From positions 1 to 64,000 of the forward strand of contig NZ_NTGB01000001.1 of NCBI RefSeq assembly GCF_003072505.1: a stretch of DNA of 64,000 nt, written 5' to 3'. The notes below the pieces were generated by a model. The model made no database searches. It saw nothing but the letters and a program-made list of their open reading frames with translations, and had not been told where the DNA came from. The DNA comes from Polynucleobacter rarus (lineage in GTDB: Bacteria; Pseudomonadota; Gammaproteobacteria; Burkholderiales; Burkholderiaceae). The position numbers were made by a program, and so were the translations under genes. This document shows, one piece after another, positions 61,886 through 64,000 of the stretch. The first letter of the stretch is position 1; each line of letters begins with the position of its first letter.

Positions 61886-62890
61886 ATGCGCTGGAAGATC
61901 TATGACAATCGAAGCCTAGTACCCACATCGTGGAGACATCTAGCTGATGGACCGGAAGTCTGGTGCTTCAATCCTACATTGCTCAAAGTCAACAAGGGAT
62001 GGGTGTTTGTCTATCGTATCGTTCTTAGCGACCAACGTCGTCGCATAGCCGCATGTCTACTCGATCACAGCCAAGAGATCATCGAGGGTAGTCAGGTGGC
62101 GCTATCTGACCATATTCGGTTCCCGCAGGGGGCAAATTTTTCCGAGCGTGCTACCAGTTGGTTCGCAGACCCTAGAATGTATGCTGTGGGAGATAGTTTT
62201 GTTCTGCACTTCAACACTGGATGGTACATGCCACGCAATCACCAATTTATCGTCCAAATCGACCCAGAAAATTTACTTCCTCTTGGGTTCGCTCGCGAAA
62301 TCAAGCTAGCGGAACCCCGACAAAACCTTGAGAAAAACTGGGTTTTCCTCGGTAAAGAATTAGACTTGCTAGTGTATTCCCCGGATCCCCATCGCACCGC
62401 AAAACAAGTCGGTGAAGATGAATTCAGCCTGTATTACTCATTAAATGAAGAATTCGAGGCGGGTGCCGTTTTGCAAACTGGAACTGGTCAGCTTCGTGGC
62501 GGTGCTCCTCCGGTAAGACGCGGAGACTTTTACTATTCTTTTTGCCACATGATCTTAGATGTTGAAGGATCAATTGAATATCAAGCCGCCCTCTATCGTT
62601 TCCACGCAATGCCTCCCTTTAAACCACTGCCAGAGGGCGTGGTACAGCTTAATTTATTGCCTCCGGTTACCTCGCAGAGGTTATTGCCAAAACTCAATCC
62701 AGCGGTTGATAGGGTCATTTATCCTAGTGGAGCGGTGTTAGCAGATTCACACTGGCATTTAGCCTGCGGCTTAAATGATGAACATTGCGCTATTGTGAGC
62801 ATCACAGAAAAGCATGTGGACCTGATGCTTTCCGGACTTAGCGCGTCAGCAGATTTCCTTGCAGATCCAGATAAGACCGAGCCATCTTAG
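61886..62890 (+). CDS. Beta-propeller protein resembling GH130 phosphorylases
   Basis: The start is ATG 61886 with GAGGAG upstream. The 334-residue protein has repeated beta-blade segments: WCFNPTLLKVNKGWVFVYRI, WFADPRMYAVGDSFVLHFNT, LEKNWVFLGKELDLLVYSPD and LRGGAPPVRRGDFYYSFCHM. The NP..L....W.FVYR and E-N-W-F.... pattern recalls five-bladed GH130/GH43 folds (mannoside phosphorylases). It could trim or bind mannose- or heptose-like sugars, or be a glycosyltransferase partner. The family call is tentative. Confidence 0.55.
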   Translation: MRWKIYDNRSLVPTSWRHLADGPEVWCFNPTLLKVNKGWVFVYRIVLSDQRRRIAACLLDHSQEIIEGSQVALSDHIRFPQGANFSERATSWFADPRMYAVGDSFVLHFNTGWYMPRNHQFIVQIDPENLLPLGFAREIKLAEPRQNLEKNWVFLGKELDLLVYSPDPHRTAKQVGEDEFSLYYSLNEEFEAGAVLQTGTGQLRGGAPPVRRGDFYYSFCHMILDVEGSIEYQAALYRFHAMPPFKPLPEGVVQLNLLPPVTSQRLLPKLNPAVDRVIYPSGAVLADSHWHLACGLNDEHCAIVSITEKHVDLMLSGLSASADFLADPDKTEPS

Positions 62891-63277
62891 TCGTCCTATC
62901 TGAGTGCATCCACCACTATCAATTACCTCGGGGAAAGCTCACTAGACGCTGTAGCATGATGAGTTAGGTTATTGTTTCTTGTTATCAAAGGGTAGGTTAC
63001 ACAAACTTGCTCATCCGAGAAGGTGTCCTAAGTTGAATTAAACCCATCAGCTATTGGTCAAACTGTTTCAGAAGTAAGAATAGCTCGACAGCATATTTCT
63101 GGAGGGCTCAGAATAACGTGTTTTTGCTAACAAGACCAATTAGAAATTGTTTATCAAACTTGATGAAGGAGCCCACATCAGCAGCACAGTTGTTAAAGCT
63201 GGTTTATTACATTTACTGTTTTTCGGGGCGAGTTACATCTATCAGGCTGTTTACCCTCAATCGATCAAGGAGATTAT
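62891..63277. other. Gene-free stretch after the export operon
   Basis: The 387 bases hold overlapping short frames in several registers (from 63118 and 63147) but none with coding character that I recognise. The sequence is more A+T-rich than the operon. It may contain decayed coding sequence and the promoter of the next genes. Confidence 0.45.
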
Positions 63278-63619
63278 TTGCTTACCGAAAACTTGGAGTC
63301 GACGAACAAACCCTTTTACATTACTAAAATTGTGGGTATCAAACTTCACGAAAGCTACAATCTTCAATATGGCTCTGAATATATATCCACTATGACCTCC
63401 AATCCGTATAGCTCTAACGATAATTATTTCTTGAAAAATAGCTTGGTTCCCCCTGCGCTAATAAGCAAAGTGTACGAAGCTAAGAGAAGTGGTCATATCA
63501 GTTATGTACTATTGAGCCCTGGCAAGACAATTCCTCTGTTGCAGTGGCAGGCAAAAATATCGCCGCGCGATAGCATTGCAAAGGCTTATAAAGACCTTCT
63601 AATGAAGGAAGTTACGTAA
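63278..63619 (+). CDS. Small hypothetical protein, TTG start
   Basis: The 113-residue frame begins at TTG 63278 with AAGGAG six bases before it. The product (LESTNKPFYITKIVGIKLHE, NDNYFLKNSLVPPALISKVY, ISYVLLSPGKTIPLLQWQAK) is soluble and not recognised. It ends three bases before the ATG of a GT2 gene, which suggests coupling. It may be the end of a larger decayed protein, as the ~400 bases before it are not ordinary operon sequence. Confidence 0.5.
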   Translation: MLTENLESTNKPFYITKIVGIKLHESYNLQYGSEYISTMTSNPYSSNDNYFLKNSLVPPALISKVYEAKRSGHISYVLLSPGKTIPLLQWQAKISPRDSIAKAYKDLLMKEVT

Positions 63620-63622
63620 CGT

Positions 63623-64000
63623 ATGGATAAGACCCCATTGGTCACTATCGCTGTCCCATCTTTCAATCAAGGTAGGTTTCTTGACGACGCACTGACATCT
63701 ATTTTTCAGCAGCAGGTTCCTGTAGAGGTTTTTGTGATGGATGGTGGCTCAACTGATAACTCTGTTGATGTTATCAAAAAATGGGCTCCTAAATTGGCCG
63801 GTAGTCGTAGCTGTGTGGATAATGGGCAGGCTGCTGCCATTAACGAAGGTATTGCACTCGGCAGCGCACCGTTTGTATGTTGGCTAAATAGTGACGATTG
63901 GTTTTTACCAAATGGATTGTCAACGTTACTTGCTGCATTGCAATCCCTCCCTCAGACTCCAGCAGTCTATGGGCGCTCGTGGAATGTGGTTCAAGAAACG
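63623..64000 (+). CDS. Family 2 glycosyltransferase, N-terminal part (runs off the window)
   Basis: The frame starts MDKTPLVTIAVPSFNQGRFL, continues VFVMDGGSTDNSVDVIKKWA and CWLNSDDWFLPNGLSTLLAA, and is still open at base 64000. These are the sugar-nucleotide and metal-binding (NSDD) motifs of GT2. It is most similar, within this window, to the C-terminal GT2 domain of the 44163 gene (PSYQQGQF, QDGGSTDNT, WLNSDD). Confidence 0.88.
   Translation, partial: MDKTPLVTIAVPSFNQGRFLDDALTSIFQQQVPVEVFVMDGGSTDNSVDVIKKWAPKLAGSRSCVDNGQAAAINEGIALGSAPFVCWLNSDDWFLPNGLSTLLAALQSLPQTPAVYGRSWNVVQET

Overview
The window looks like an accessory, IS-rich stretch of a betaproteobacterial chromosome, most likely a freshwater Burkholderiaceae such as Polynucleobacter. 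This is inferred from A+T-rich codon use in the left two thirds, Bug-type TctC receptors, and a tRNA-Ile(CAU) gene carrying an Azoarcus-type group I intron. No marker gene fixes the species.

Region 1 (1-22 kb) is a surface-glycan and secreted-protein locus broken up by insertion sequences. It holds the tail of an O-antigen ligase-like protein, an RTX/S-layer-like protein with a type I secretion tail, several methyltransferases, an acyltransferase-3, two very large methyltransferase-glycosyltransferase fusions, a GT2 enzyme and a minus-strand Wzm/Wzt ABC exporter. Two nearly identical 1054-bp IS30 copies, a second type of IS30, an IS66 fragment and an IS3-family element lie between them. A 108-bp exact copy of the RTX gene's 3' end sits directly against the right end of the IS66.

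Region 2 (22-44 kb) is catabolic and mobile. It contains an MmgE/PrpD-like protein, cupins, two metallo-beta-lactamase-fold proteins, a GMC oxidoreductase, two Bug receptors, two toxin-antitoxin-like loci and an RND efflux operon. Its most striking content is a set of tRNA-Ile(CAU) sequences: two complete genes at 29104-29425 and 37017-37338, each split by the same 245-nt group I intron between U33 and C34; an orphan 3' exon behind a different Azoarcus-like intron that ends after the anticodon; and a 25-bp 3' tRNA fragment with its old terminator. About 510 bp around the two complete genes is a segmental duplication flanking roughly 7.5 kb of IS, catabolic and toxin-antitoxin genes.

Region 3 (44-63 kb) is visibly richer in G+C and free of IS genes. 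It is one tightly coupled plus-strand operon, with mostly ATGA-type overlaps, for making and exporting a heptose-containing glycan. Transaldolase, GmhA, HddA-like kinase, GmhB and HddC-like nucleotidyltransferase would supply GDP-D-glycero-D-manno-heptose. An epimerase, an SDR and a Gfo/Idh oxidoreductase could modify the sugar. GtrB/GtrA, a GT2 fusion, a GT9, a pyruvyltransferase-like protein and a large membrane protein would assemble and decorate the glycan, and a second Wzm/Wzt pair would export it. The composition and the second exporter suggest horizontal acquisition. A 56-bp duplication of the hddC-gmhA junction, flanking an A+T-rich filler, is the only visible scar in the operon.
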